This document shows, piece by piece, positions 9,801 through 22,266 of a stretch of 64,000 nucleotides of DNA. The DNA comes from Gryganskiella cystojenkinii. Taxonomy: Eukaryota > Mortierellomycota > Mortierellomycetes > Mortierellales > Mortierellaceae. The stretch covers positions 1-64,000 of the forward strand of contig JAAAIG010000097.1 of assembly GCA_015852425.1 (NCBI GenBank). The letters are read 5' to 3'. Numbering within the stretch: position 1 is the first letter of the stretch; the number at the start of each line of letters is the position of its first letter. Under the pieces are notes generated by a model. It worked only from the letters and a program-made list of their open reading frames with translations. It was not told the origin of the DNA and searched no databases. The translations under genes and the position numbers were made by a program.

Positions 9801-12497
9801 CGCCTCGACAGCCGAACTATTCGGAAAACGAAAAAAAATGTCAGCTGTGACTGCTCTCGCCGACCATTGATCTGTTCCAGTCGAAAACCACTGCCTGTCT
9901 TACCTGATAACGCTTGGAAACATGGCAAGGGGGAACTGCAACAAATTGAACAGCGCGATCGAGGGGAAAACAATATCGGTCGTCATGGGACGCTTCATCA
10001 CCAATGCATAAACCGAGAAGGTCGTCAAAGAAACCAAGAACGGTGTGCAGGCCCAAGTAAAACTCTGAACTGCAGACAAGTATCCAATCTTTTTCATGGT
10101 AGCCAACTCGTGGTCGTTACGGATCGTAAGAATTCTCTGCAAAAAAGTACCCTCCCATGCATACAGTCTAAAAAGATGCGAGCGCAAAAAAAAAAAAAAA
10201 AAAAAAGTAAGAGAAAAGAATCAGTACAGATTAGAGATAAGTATCCTTTCAGAAAAAAATAAAATAATAAAAGTTGTAAACATACTTGATGACACGGATA
10301 CCGTTCAAGATCTCGTTCATCATCTTGATTCTCGTATCCTTGTTTTTCATCTGCTGTTGCTGAAAGGTCTTCATGTAGATCGACAGACGGGCGTTGAGGG
10401 GGATGGTGCAAATCATGACGGTAACTCCAGCGAAAATAGCCCAGGACATGGTATCAAAGAGCAAGTACAACGCGATGCCGATCTGGAAGAGTCCACTCCA
10501 AACAACGTGCAAATAACTGACAAGATCCGACACGCGCTGAGCATCAATAGACATATGGTTCACAATCTCACCGACCTAAAAAAAGGTTCAAAAAAGAGAA
10601 AGAAGGGAATGCGTCAGCATTTTACACCCTTTTCTTTCGCTCAAAGGTTTCAGCATTCATACATCCCAAGATAAAGGGCACTCACAGTAAAATCCTGACG
10701 GGCAGAGTTGGACAGACGAAGAGACTTTTGATAAATGGCGGTGACCAATCCAGCACGGATATGCATGCCAGTCCTGAAGCAGAGATGGAAATATTGGTGC
10801 AAAACTGTCGTCTGCGACAAACTGCAGGCAAGCATCAAACAGGCGATCGTGTATCCACGGTAAAGAGGTTGAGGGTTATCGGTCTTGTAACTCATTACGA
10901 ATCGCAACATCTCTCCCAATAGGACGGGCTGCACGAATCCGAGAATGTCATTAGCAGCCTTCCAAATTCCTGCAATGTAAAAAGGTCTTCCGAACGCGTT
11001 CGCCAAAGCCTTCAACAAACTGGGTCTAGTTTTGATTATGCGCAGAAAACCAAAAAAAAAGGATGTTATCATCTGCTTATGACAATTTTTTATCGATTTT
11101 GTCGGGGAGATGACAACAACTTACTGTTTCTTAGCGAGTTCTTTTTCCCATGCTGCGGCAAATGTGTTTGAGACAGACTTGGATTTATCCTCGCTTCTCA
11201 AAGCCCAGAGATCATCCATGGTCAAGGGCTTAGCATAACCTTTGCGCATTAGTCCAGTCACCCAGTTGAAGGAAGCACGCGAAAAGATATTGGCTTCGTC
11301 CTCTGGGCACTTTTCCTATATTTCGATTCAAGTAAAACAGGAGATGGATGAGTTTTGGCGGGATCGAGCAATGGGAAAGGACCGCGCAGTTCGGCATTCA
11401 TACTGTTATCTCCGTGATTTTTTTTGTTCTTTTTGATCCAAGGGGGTTCCAATGATGCAAAAGGGGTCCTCTCATTCGAAACCCCTGGTCCCACAAGAGT
11501 CCACAGATTCATATGAAGGGAAGGAAGGTTGACAGGTGTTTGCTCTGTGACGGAATGAGCGAGAAGGGAGGGGGGTTGGAGCAGCTTAAGAAGCTAAAGA
11601 AAACAACTTACATGAACATCATCTCCGAGTTGAATACCGGCATCCTTGCGAACGCATTCCAGCGCAAAGACCAAGATGGTGCCGACGATCTTGGCACTCA
11701 GGAGACCCACGATCGTTCGTAATTGCCGTTTCTTCTCGCCATCCTCATCCGAGAAAAGAAGGCTACTTGGGCAGCCCAGGGTGAGCGTCCTCAGTTTGAT
11801 TCCAGAAGCGATGATCGAAAGCAACCAAAAGACGAGAAGCACATTCGATGAGAGGAAAGTCTTCTTGTTCTCGGCAATGGTCAATCCAAGAGCTATAACA
11901 AGTGCGACGATCTCGAAAACAGAAGAAAGAAACTCGAGCCCAGCGTGATGAAAGAATCCATGCTTGTTTCCTAGGCGGTCAATGATGAACAAGGCTGAGG
12001 TGACGCCGATGACAGCGACAATACCAACCTATTTTTTTTAAAAGGCAGAGGACCGAGCAAAAGAAAAGGAAAAAAGTGAGCAATAGTACAGTAATTGAGC
12101 ATGACCGCCACCAAAAACAAAGAAAGCATATCAATCAACAAGATGATCAGTGCGATATCAGTTATGAGAAAAAAAGAAACGTACAAGCTTGAGGGATTGT
12201 TTCCAGCTCTTGGTAGGGTAATTGAGACTCTCCATCTTGGAGAGGACAACAAAACGGTGGAGGCCCGCAACGAAAAGAAAGATCACTGGGATCATCTTGA
12301 TAAACGTGTCCTCAAAGCATGGTGATAAGTCGGCGGGGCAGTCGGGGTCAAAGGGTCCCTATTGAGAGGATATTATGAATGGGCGACATGTCGAGTTTAG
12401 AACGAGAGGAATGCGCGGGTGACGACAAGACGTGTTTCTTTCATCTACAATTTGACTTTACGAATGTGCCCTTGGACTGACATTGCCAGGTTGACAT
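6818..12497 (-). CDS. ABCC/MRP-type full-length ABC transporter
   Basis: Nine exons read from high to low coordinates: 12497-12462, 12358-12185, 12028-11612, 11315-11125, 11025-10686, 10575-10286, 10167-9904, 9816-9465, 9349-6818. Every join keeps frame, giving 1531 residues. An N-terminal TMD0 extension (exons 1-3) precedes the first membrane domain, where VGEIVNHMSIDAQR and IKLYAWE match the MRP family. NBD1 has Walker A GRVGSGKSS (about 652), signature LSGGQKAR and Walker B LFDDPLSAVD. NBD2 has GRTGAGKSS (about 1320), signature FSVGQRQL and Walker B LVLDEATAAID. The NBD1 Walker B ends in D-D-P, the ABCC-typical degenerate catalytic position. The family exports glutathione conjugates and other organic anions across vacuolar or plasma membranes; the substrate here is unknown. 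The 36-nt first exon (MSTWQC...) was found from its GTAAAG donor and frame fit and is the least certain part. Confidence 0.92.
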
Positions 12498-13027
12498 TGT
12501 GCGATGAAAAAAAAAAAGGAAAATGTCTCGGGGTCTGTCCGGCTGATCACTTCACAAGAGGAATAGCTTATTTTTTTTTTCTATTGTCTTGTGCAACAAG
12601 ACAACAACAGCTTTGTCGATCGATGGTATACTGGGTATCGTTGAGTCTTTGTTTGTTGTGTCGGGACAAATAAAGGAGAAAACAACGAGTGAGAGTGAAA
12701 TAAATAAAAGAGACAAGAGTGGAGAGAGAGAAAAAGGTTGCTTGTTGAGAAAAAGAAAGCGAGCACGGAAAAAGAGAGAGAAAAAAAAAAAAAAAATTGG
12801 CGCCTCGACGTTCTTTTAAAGAGTGTCAATCGAAAAAGATCGATTAGAATTTTTTGAACTCCACTCCTACCTAGGACTGCGTTGCTGACAAAACAGTGAA
12901 AACCTTCCTTGACTGCAGTCGAGTATTTTGTTCTTGTTTTCTGTTTGTGTTTATTTTATGGACTATGTTACAAAAAGGGGAGGGGTTTCTTGTTTGACAG
13001 TCGACAAGGAGGACGCGTGTCATTTGA
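12498..13027. other. promoter region of the ABC transporter
   Basis: This lies between the ABC transporter start and the 3' end of CTF8, both on the minus strand. It is rich in C/T on the minus strand (12660-12800) with a long A-run near 12780. No gene seen. Confidence 0.4.
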
Positions 13028-13740
13028 CTATACTCCACGCTTGATGACTGTCAATCCTCTGCGCTCCGTGTGGATAATGGGCACAGGCATGGAATTGAAC
13101 AGGATCTTTTGTCGGATAACTGCCACAGTGTTGTACTGGACTGTATCCTTGATACTAGACGGTGCCATCGGGTCGACTTCCATTTGCTCTGTAGAGTTGC
13201 CTATCGTCGATCCCAGACCGGTCGTCGAGGTCATCGTGTCATCATCATCTCCATGCCAGGGCGGCGAAGAAGAACGCATCCCGATCGAAGACCGACGGTG
13301 GCCATAAGCACGGTCATCCTTGCTCAAGTCTTGTGATTTCCGTGTACTGTCTGGGTTTAGTTGTTGCTTTTGGATGAGGAGGAGCGGCTTATCGAGTTTG
13401 ATGATCTTGCCGTCCATTCGATGATTTCCTATGACCAGTTGAGCCTTGGAACCCTGGGAAAAAGATACAAAATAATCATAAACAAATCGTCAATGGGTAA
13501 AAGGGTCAGCCCTGTTTCCAAGATATCTAGTGATTCCATAGACTAGACTGTGGTTACAAAGGTCCGTACCCCGTCGAGAATAGACAGCTGTCCGAGTTGA
13601 TTGCCTGCCCAGGTGTCACCGTCCATTTCAATGATTCCCTGAAACTCAAGCATAATGGTCGATTGCGTGTCGCAGCATGTTGCAAAGGTGGTAGCGGGTG
13701 CGGTTGATGACGCTGTGGCGGGTATAGAGATGAGGACCAT
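13028..13740 (-). CDS. CTF8: Chromosome transmission fidelity protein 8 (CTF18-RFC subunit)
   Basis: Two exons, 13740-13570 and 13453-13028, in phase 0 (donor GTACGG, acceptor CCCAG), give 198 residues. The fold-defining blocks are in order: MLEFQGIIEMDG near residue 30, LGQLSILDG closing exon 1, LVIGNHRMDGKIIKLDKP straddling the start of exon 2, and VAVIRQKILFNSMPVPII near 170. These match Ctf8, which with Dcc1 and Ctf18 forms the alternative clamp loader for PCNA in sister-chromatid cohesion. Metazoan and yeast Ctf8 are about 120-135 residues; the extra length is a hydrophilic Ser/Asp-rich insert of roughly 60 residues between the KPLLLIQK and VAVIRQK blocks. It has no splice consensus, so I read it as protein rather than intron. 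Confidence 0.85.
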
Positions 13741-13989
13741 GGAGAGAATGTATGTGTAGATTGAGAGTAATGATGAATAAAAGTCAATGTGTGGGCCAAG
13801 GTTAGTTGGTGGCAAAACAATGAATGCAACAACAAAAAAAAAATAAAAAAATAAGCGCGTTCGGGAGAGTGACTGCTTGGAGTGATGAAAAAGTGACGCG
13901 ACCTTTTTCTTCTCTTTTCTGGGCTTTGCGTTGATCCCCTTTTTCTTCATTCATTCATTTCATTACATCAGGACAAAGGAATCGCAATC

Positions 13990-16618
13990 ATGGGAACATT
14001 TATCACGGACAGGTTGCAACATCTCAACAACGACCTTGTTCAATTGTTCCACCTGGACTCTCAGGCACTCCTCGACGACCCCGAAAAGACCGCAGTCTCT
14101 CCTCCGTCTTCACCTAGTCTCAACAAACGGGGAGGGGGAGGAGAAGGAGGACACCAACATCCAGTCTCGAGTCAATCCGATCTCGCTCTCAGGAACGGAC
14201 TTCGGTCCTCTATCGATTTCCTCGACCTCCGCTCAGGTGTCGTCCCCTCGATGGAGAGAGTCTTTCTCGAGATTGAAAAAGTCGAGGCCCTCCTCGACAA
14301 CCCTCCCTCTTCTTCAACATCGATATCCTCCGACGAAGAGAGTGAAGTCGTTCGACAGCAACACCTGTTTGCCGCAAAGTGTACAATCGCCGTCTACCTT
14401 AACCTGCTCGACATCATCCTCAACGCGACCTTACCCCTGGCGACCGAGATCGAGTACTGGCAATCTCTCCTCGACAAGCGGTCTTGGAGACTCTTATACA
14501 TTCTTCAGAGTAAGCCTTGAGTCACGAATATGCGCCTTCTTTGTTTCCAATTCCAAGAGCCTCCCCCCCCCCCCCCAGACTACTAAACATGCTCATCATC
14601 TCTCATGATAGCCTCACCACATAGACTCCTCTCGCTCACAAAAAACGTCGTCCTCTCGACCCGACAACATATCGACTCTCTCATCGGCACCAGTCAAGTC
14701 GAGGACAAGAAGATACATCTTCTCCAACTATTGCAATATTTCCCAACATTTTTGAACCGCCACCTCATTGCCCAACCTGTTTCCTTTCCCGAGGCCATCC
14801 ATTACGAGATTACGAACCATCGTCGCCAATTACAACGACTTCGCGAGTACCAAGCCGAATGTCTCGGTCTCTTGGCCGAACAAGGATTGCACCTGGATCC
14901 AGAATGCATCGAGGAAGAAGGCGGCAGTTCCGAAAAGACCGAAGATTTCGTTCAGGAGCAAGTCTCAAAGACCATTCATCTCATGGTACGGGTCCTTGAC
15001 AAGGCGTCAAAGGACACTAAAGTCATTCTGAATTCTCAACATCAACGAAGACCCAGTTCAACCTCCAAGGCCACTTCTCGTTCTCTAACGATCCTGGGGG
15101 ACTTGCATGGCGTCGAGAACTTGAACTGCGAGGATATGCTCACACATCTTAAAGAGTTGATCCAGGTCCAGATCCCGCGTTACGTCGACGAGACCGGGAC
15201 CCAGGCGACACAGTTCCTTCGACCGTCTTGGATCACCCGCATCTGGATCCCAGTCTTGATTGGATACTTTGGACTAAAGTATGGTATTCAATACGTATCG
15301 GAACATCGTGCAGATCTCGACGAGTTGATGGAAGAAGGTTGGGATACGATTCGACGATTTGTGACGGACTGGGTCTGGGAGCCTTCCAAGAGGATTATGA
15401 CTATTATTCGTCATAGTGACGATCAGGGTTCATTGCAGATGCTCGGAAACGAGAGTCTCAAGTCGGATATTGCAGTAAGTTTTTTATCTTCGCGATTGCT
15501 TACCGAGGATATCTGACCATAAACAATTTGGTCCGCAATTAAACATCTTACTCTTTTCTTTTTTTTTCCTGTTTTTTTTTGTTTGAATAGAGCTTGGAGC
15601 GTATGGTTCTGGATTTCGGAAAGGAGCACCTGAACATGGGGTCCGGGGACCTGGCACGTCTTTCCCAAGCAGTTCATAATGGCGATATCTCGGCTGTCAT
15701 GCGTGCCTACGAGCAGGATTTGAAGGTAACATATCGAAGACGAAAAACTGCCCAGTTGCAATTTAACCAGATTTTTTCTAAGTAAGCTAATACCCCCACT
15801 CTTTTTTTCTTACTTTCTTTCTTCATCTTAATCAGACACCGCTTAAGGGAGCGGTTACAGGAAACCTGGTCCAGACGTTGTTGATTCAAGTCCAAAAGAC
15901 CAAGGTTGATGTTGAGGTCGCCATGGCCGCGCTGGACAAACTGTTGAAGGCGAACGAACTGAACTTTGCATTCCTGGCAGTCGGACCGAGTTTGTTGCTC
16001 CTTTGGGCAGTTTCATCCCAGGCGAAATCGACCTGGCAACGGATCGCGGGCAAAAACCTCGGTCTAGTCTCGATCCAGATGAGAAACTCACTTCGTCAAG
16101 TTGAGCGACTGTTGAACTTGGCCTCTACAGATGGTGACGCTGCTACCCGACTTACGTCCTCTTCAGAAGCTTCAAAGAGTCGTTCGCAAGGACACAGAGA
16201 GGAAAGCCAAGAGAGCATCCAGTTGTCGGATGACTATGAGAATGTCGCAGGAGGAGTTGCCGCTGGTGGTCGTGGTCGTTCATCTGCGGTCAAGGAGTCA
16301 ACCCTCTCCACGCGTGAATCCTCCGAGGAACCCCTGTCGAACACACTGTTGCAACAAAAGATCAACTCTTCGTCCGAGCGATTGAACAGGATTCGGGCCA
16401 AGAAGGGTAAAGTCCCTTACAGGACACAGGGTCTGATCCTTTGCGAGGTGCATCTATTGAGGACGTTTGCAGCGCGTTTGACCCGATCCGAAGGACTGAG
16501 GGATAAGGTCCTGGAAGATCTGCGAGAGATCGAGGAGAGTTCACTCACGGTTCACCAACGTCTCCGAACCACCAAGCGCATGTACAGAACCTATGGTTTC
16601 TTGGGTCTCTACCATTAA
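13990..16618 (+). CDS. NCA2: Nuclear control of ATPase protein 2 (mitochondrial NCA2)
   Basis: Four exons, 13990-14509, 14612-15474, 15591-15725 and 15836-16618, give 766 residues with all phases matching. A TACTAAA branch-site-like motif lies about 24-30 bp before the second exon. The protein has an N-terminal acidic/Ser region, a hydrophobic segment (SWITRIWIPVLIGYFGLKYG, about 380-400), a second one (LAVGPSLLLLWAVS) and the conserved C-terminal block GLILCEVHLLRTFAARLTRSE. That ending is characteristic of NCA2, a mitochondrial inner-membrane protein which in yeast affects expression of ATP synthase subunits 6 and 8. A Gly/Ser-rich insert (about 640-690) is lineage-specific. No clear mitochondrial presequence is visible, consistent with internal targeting. 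Confidence 0.85.
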
Positions 16619-16743
16619 ACTTTCATCTCCGCCGCGCCTGTAAAAATAAAATTTGCGTCTTCCCTTGTCTTTTCCATCCATATTCCTTTCTCGTGTTCTT
16701 TTCGCATTTGTTTTCTTTTATTTCTTTGACTCGTTATGCTTGG

Positions 16744-18492
16744 TTATGACTGAGGAGTCGATTCCAATGAGGACGAGACCTTATCTCCTGTCAAGTATGG
16801 TATTGGCGACTTTGCCTATAAAAAATTCAAAGAAAAATCAACTTGTTTAGAAAATGAGACGATAACGATGCTTATTCCGCTGAAGCGATATATCTCAAGT
16901 GGATCAAAAGGTAACACTTACAGTGCTGTTCATCATCTTTTGCTTGAGTTCAACTAGAAGATATAAAAAGATATTTGTAAAAAAAGTGGGACGGTGGTGA
17001 GTGAGCACAATTGCTCTCTCGCAAGGAGCTTGTTGAGCATCATTCCAAAGAAAGAGAGAGGGAGTGAGAGTTCACCTACCAAATTCCTGTTCCGAGAGCG
17101 ATTCGAACTTGATGGTGTTGTGGCTCGGGTAATTGCTATAAAGGTGCGATTCCGTGATCGACAGCTGGGCCCATTGTTGTGCCAGTTTTGCAAAGATGTT
17201 GTTCTCGTTTCGATACATCCGGAACGCCTCCCTGTTCACCGCTTGTTTCTCCAAGACCGAATCCAATACACATTTCTTGAAAGCAGCCTTGATGAAATGC
17301 AGGATATGGAAGAGATAATCTCGATGCGGCCGCCATTGCGGGAATTGGTACTGCAGTGCCAGGTAACCCTGTTGGTCAATCAAGGGGTGAAACGTTGAGT
17401 CGGTCAAAAATTGCACCATGGGTCGTCTATCCGGATATTCCTGAGGAATGATGAGCTGAAACTTGAAGACGGCGTTGCGATAATAACCCTTGTGGACAAA
17501 TAGTGTGCCGAACCACACTATGAGAAAAGAAGAGTTATATAAAGGGTATGTGTATGTTTAGCAATCGATTACTTTTTCGAAATGAATTCGACAACTTGGA
17601 AGGCTGTTGATCTTCTTTTCTTTATCCACGGTAAGAGTACGCCTCCCCTCCTTTCCCCCTTGTGATGGTCAAGATGGGAATGTCCACCCCTGCTTCTTGT
17701 TTTTTTTGTCCATCTCTCCTCCGAAGTATGATTAATATTGTTGTGTTCCTCAGGAGAAGTTGGAGGTTGGTCTGTCAGTCCAAACCCAAAGACCCTGCAG
17801 CTTCTCTGCTGAAGAGCCTTACGTTCCGTTTTTTCACATGACTCCAGAAAAGTGTCGTTCCTTTGAGTCGGTCCTTGATCCTTTGTTCATATGAGTAGAT
17901 CCAAGGCTCTGTTTTGATTCTGGTTGTATATCTGGTGATGTCCCACTCAACCCCCAACGAGTCCTATATAGAAAACAGACGTACGGTTCATGTTATCGGT
18001 TGCAGGCATAACATAGAGTCCTGAAGGACAATGATGTGGGTTTCTTAGGTTCGTGCTATGTAGAGAGAGAAGAGTCAAAAATACCACATGGTCAGCACAC
18101 GATCATTTCCGTTCTTCTTTTGCCTTTTTACGACAGCGCACATGATAGAGAACGAACGAACGCGTCTTTGTTTGCACTCACAACTCAATTGTAAGTTCGT
18201 ATTTGCGGAAAAAGTCTGAGTAGAGTTGAGGTCGAGCTGCAGCAGGACGTGTCACACCACCGCCTCCACCTGCTGCTTGTAAAGCTTGCTGTTGTTGTTG
18301 CTGTTGGCGTTGTGAATATTCCTGCTCTGGATGGTTATTATCGTGTCCGTGTTGTTGTTGGAACGAGAAGGTTGACGAGGCAGCAAAGGAATGCTGAGGT
18401 TGAGGCTGCAAGATCTGCGGCTGTTGGTGTGAGGATGCGATCCCTCCCATGACAGCACTGGATGTCCTGGACCGGGGTTGAAAGATGTTCAT
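16744..18492 (-). CDS. AKTIP/FTS-like ubiquitin-conjugating enzyme variant
   Basis: Five exons: 18492-18182, 18043-17985, 17517-17080, 16953-16922, 16815-16744, giving 303 residues. The first intron-exon boundaries were fixed by the CPSGLYVMPATDNMNLWFG junction, which recreates the E2-fold start seen in AKTIP/FTS. Residues 1-95 are Gln/His-rich and disordered. The UEV fold follows: WFGTLFVHKGYYRNAVFKF, IIPQEYPDRRP, then FHPLIDQQGYLALQYQFPQWRPHRDYLF. Where active E2 enzymes carry the catalytic Cys (HPNI...C...W), this protein has none, as expected of a variant. In animals FTS joins Hook proteins and FHIP, linking dynein to early endosomes; fungal FTS/Hook serves hyphal endosome transport. The two tiny last exons (32 and 72 nt) rest on splice consensus only. 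Confidence 0.8.
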
Positions 18493-19267
18493 TTGAATGC
18501 AAAGAAGAAAGAAAAAAAGGGGGGAGAAAGAAAAGAGGAGGGAAGTAGAAGGTCGATTGTGGCCCTGGGTGTTTATGGTGGGAGAGAGAGAGTGTGTGTG
18601 TGAGAGGGAGAGAGCGAGAGAGTGGGAAATAGGGACAAGAGGGATGGAGTCGGAAAAGGGGAGAGGGGGTGGGGGCGGCGAGATGGAATGAAAAGAACAA
18701 CCGTGTGGACCACCGTGGCCTGGGAATTGAATGAATGAATGAAAAGAAAGAAAAAGGATGGGATGGAAGGAAAGAATTGAAAAAGGATGAGTGGGGTGCC
18801 TTGAAAGAGGAAACTGCATGCAACGTTCTTGGACAGCCAGTCCGTGCTCTTCACCTTGTCCCCCTTTTTTTATTTTTTCTCCTTGGTTTTAGTTGGTATT
18901 TTGCTCACACAGATTACATACATCGTCTACAACCACCACCACTCAAAGCACGTCCAGGAACACGGATGTGGCCCCTCAATGTGGTCACATTGCCCAGACA
19001 CACGACAAGAGAGTCGAAACAAAGCGCGTTCATTTCTCCTTCTCTAAAACTAAACTTTTGAAAGAAACAAACCTGTGTTTCGAGTTCATTTTTGTGCCAC
19101 GACCTGTTTGCACCTCTTTCTTTGTTGTTAGCCCTTCTTTTTTTGTTCTACTTCTCGTTCTCTTTCTTTTTCTCTTTTTGTTTCTTTTTTCCTTGTCCCG
19201 ATTCCTAAAAACACACCTTCTGCTCTATATATCTCTCTCCTCTCTCCGTCCCATCCTCTTCTCAACC
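18493..19267. other. divergent promoter between the FTS-like gene and GGT
   Basis: About 775 bp separates two divergent starts. The half near 18500 is A/G-rich (C/T-rich on the coding strand of the FTS gene). The half near 19268 is C/T-rich with a TATATATC stretch about 40 bp before the GGT ATG. No gene of its own is apparent. Confidence 0.5.
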
Positions 19268-21571
19268 ATGGCAACAAACCTGTCCGCCGCAGAACTCGGT
19301 CGTGGTGGCATCAACAACGGGGGCAGTCCTCGACGCTCGATCGACGGCACTCAGGAGAATTCACCTTTGCTCGGGAGAACCAGTTCCAAAAGACCCAATA
19401 ACACAGGACCAGCCGCAGGATCTGCAGGATCAAGCACCAAAAGATCCCTGTCCGAGCATACCCGAAAAAAAATCATCATCTCCCTGGCCTCCATCTCGGG
19501 TGTCCTCCTCATTATCCTCTCCCTCACCTTGGTTTCCAAGGTCGGTGCCCCTCCAGGTAACGAAACACAAAATCGTTTCCAACATTTTTTTTTTCAATTG
19601 TGATGGTGGCTCTTGGATTCTTTGAGACTAACAAAGTAGTTCTTTTGGATGCAATTGGGGGGTCTCGAATACTCTAATAGTTATCGAAAAGAACACGCCG
19701 ACGTTGATCAAGGCCAAGCACGGAGCTGTTGCTGCCGAAGAAATTCATTGCTCAGAAATTGGCGTCCAAGGTAGTTTACGTTGCCCCCATGATTTTCTTT
19801 GCTTTGTGCTCGCAGGGGGGGAGGTCGTTGTGTTTGGATTGATCGGGAATACAAAAAAGAACGTTTGTGTGTGTGTCCCTTCTCCTGAATCCATTTCTTT
19901 TAATTGCTTTGGAACTGACCCCCTCCTTTTTTTAGTGCTCAAGGAGGGTGGCAACGCTGTGGATGCAGCGATCGCCTCTTGTCTCTGCGTCGGAACCATC
20001 AACTCGTTTTCTGCCGGTATCGGCGGGGGTGGGTTCATGGTCATTCGACTCCCCAACGGAACTGTCGAGACCATCGATTTCCGAGAGACGGCCCCTGCGG
20101 CTTCTTTTCCAACCATGTTTCGAAAGGATCCAATTGCGGCTCAAACAGGAGGATTGGCCGTCGCAGTTCCAGGAGAGATTCGGGGCTTGGAACTGGCCCA
20201 TAAACGACACGGAAAACTCCCTTGGGAGAGACTCTTTGCACCCGCAGTCAAACTCGCAAGGGAAGGATGGGCCGTTGGACCCGAGTTGGCGCGCAGGATC
20301 CAGCTAGTCAAGGTTCTGATGGAGACTGAACCAGATTTCTCCCATGTCTTTGCCCAGGATGGGATTGCGTTGAGAGAGGGTCAGTGGATCAAACGCGAGG
20401 CTCTTGCAGATACGTTGGAGACGATTGGCAGAGAGGGTGCAGATGCGTTTTATACGGGTAAGATTGCGCAGATGATGGTCGATCATGTTCAAAGCCATGG
20501 TGGTATCCTGACCATGAAGGATATGCGCGATTACAAACCGTTGGTCAAGGAACCCATGGTGGGGTTCTATCAAGGAAGAAAAGTATATGCGACAGCTGCG
20601 CCGACCAGTGGCCCAGCCTTGATCAGTATCTTGAATATCCTGGAACGGTACAACATTGGCAAGGCCAATAACGATGTCAACATCGATACTCATCGCCTGG
20701 TGGAAGCCATGAAGTGTAAGCTGAAAAAGATATGAATGGGTCGTCTTTTGGAAGAGCAATTATGGCATAACGGGGCCACGTCCTTACCACATTTTTTTTT
20801 TGTTTTATTTCTTTGTTAGTTGGTTTCGCTCAACGAACAGAACTCGGGGACCCCGACTTTGCAGATCTCGAAGACAAGATCCAAAACATGATGTCCAAGG
20901 ATACTGCCGCAGCGATTCGAGCCAACATCTCGGATACACATACCTTCCCTGTCGAATACTATAACCCTCACTGGGGCCCGATCGAAAACCATGGGACGAC
21001 CCATCTTTCGACTGTGGATAAGGACGATATGGCCGTTGCCTTGACCTCGACTGTGAATTTGCTCTTTGGGTCCAAACTCTTGGATCCCAAATCCGGCGTG
21101 ATCTTGAACGACGAGATGGACGACTTCTCGATTCCTGGAAGACCCAATGCGTTCGGGTTGTTACCCTCACCCTATAATTATCCTGAACCGGGTAAACGAC
21201 CTCTATCTTCTTGTGTCCCCACGATCATTGAGAGTGACGGCAAGTTTGAAATGTCCCTCGGAGGCAGTGGAGGATCGCGAATCTTGACTGCGACTTTACA
21301 AACCATCCTGAGTGTTTACAGTTATGACTTGGATGTGATGGAAGCGATCGAGCGGCCAAGAGTTCACCACCAGTTGATGCCGAACGTGGTCGATATCGAG
21401 GCTGGGTACCCGCAAGCCGAGATTGAGTTTTTGAAAAAGGCCGGTCATAATGTGACCATGTTTGATCGCGCGTTGGCCAAAGCCGAGATCCAGGTCGTGA
21501 TGCGTCAACAGGACGGGTTCGTGTATGGATCGAGCGATACGCGCAAGCATGGTGTTGCTGCTGGATACTAA
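19268..21571 (+). CDS. Gamma-glutamyltranspeptidase (glutathione hydrolase)
   Basis: Four exons, 19268-19556, 19681-19770, 19936-20715 and 20820-21571, give 636 residues. A cytosolic Ser-rich tail is followed by one membrane segment (IIISLASISGVLLIILSLTLV, about residues 75-95), a type II signal anchor that places the enzyme in the vacuole, cell surface or secretory lumen. The family blocks follow: GAVAAEEIHCSEIG, GGNAVDAAIA, GIGGGGFM, and after the large-subunit region ENHGTTHLSTVDKDD, whose Thr is the autocleavage and catalytic nucleophile. GSGGSRI near the C-terminus is the substrate-binding block. The enzyme cleaves or transfers the gamma-glutamyl group of glutathione and its conjugates. 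It could act on the products of the ABCC exporter nearby, but that link is only functional inference. All splice phases fit (donor phase 1 throughout). Confidence 0.93.
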
Positions 21572-22266
21572 GAGGGGGCGGGCGGAGGACATAGAGAAAG
21601 GAAATAGTTATAATGTAATGAAGAAAGAAAAAAAGTCGATGCTTTTTGATCTCTCAACTGCAGACAGACATCATTGTTGTTTTTCTATTGGACAGAAATT
21701 GAGTTTGTGCAGCGTGAGAGATAGTGAGTGCGTGTATCGAAAGCACATGGACAAACAAACAAAAGTAGGCACGCTGGGGAGGGGGGATCAGTGGGGAACG
21801 AAGCATGCCACAAAGCACGTCCTCCCTGCAACCGTGAAATCTTCGCAGCAAAGCATAAACGGCCACAAGAACACAGCAGCGAGGGAGAGTGAGAAGGAGA
21901 GAGGATGACGACCATGGTGTCGTTGGGATGATGCATCGAAAGGCTTCTTCAAGAGCCGGCAGTTAAATAAAGAAAGAAAAAGTAATGAAGGCGGTATGCG
22001 TCCACATTCCCTCTCCCCATGGGGCAATAGGGGACTGATGACCAACTAAAGTCAACTTTGAAAAATATATCGCAGTCGAACTCTTTCCCCCATTACCTTT
22101 TTCTCTACTTTGTGGCTCACTTTTTGTACTTTTCATTCTCACAATCTGTTTCTTTCTTTCTACAGCCACATCCAACCACCAACACCATCACCACTACTAC
22201 CACCATCACCAACGCCAACAACACACTCCAAGGAATCCCTTTCAAACTACAATACCAACGACATAT
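21572..22266. other. intergenic spacer upstream of the LRR gene
   Basis: A mixed-composition tail of GGT is followed from about 22080 by a C/T-rich and then C/A-rich leader (many CCA and ACC triplets) running into the ATG at 22267. No gene recognised. Confidence 0.4.

Noticed and set aside
17775..17957. Minus-strand 60-residue frame between exons of the FTS-like gene
   Set aside because: It lies in the 467-bp intron. Joining 17985 directly to 17517 restores the conserved DNMNLWFG sequence, so this frame is not needed.
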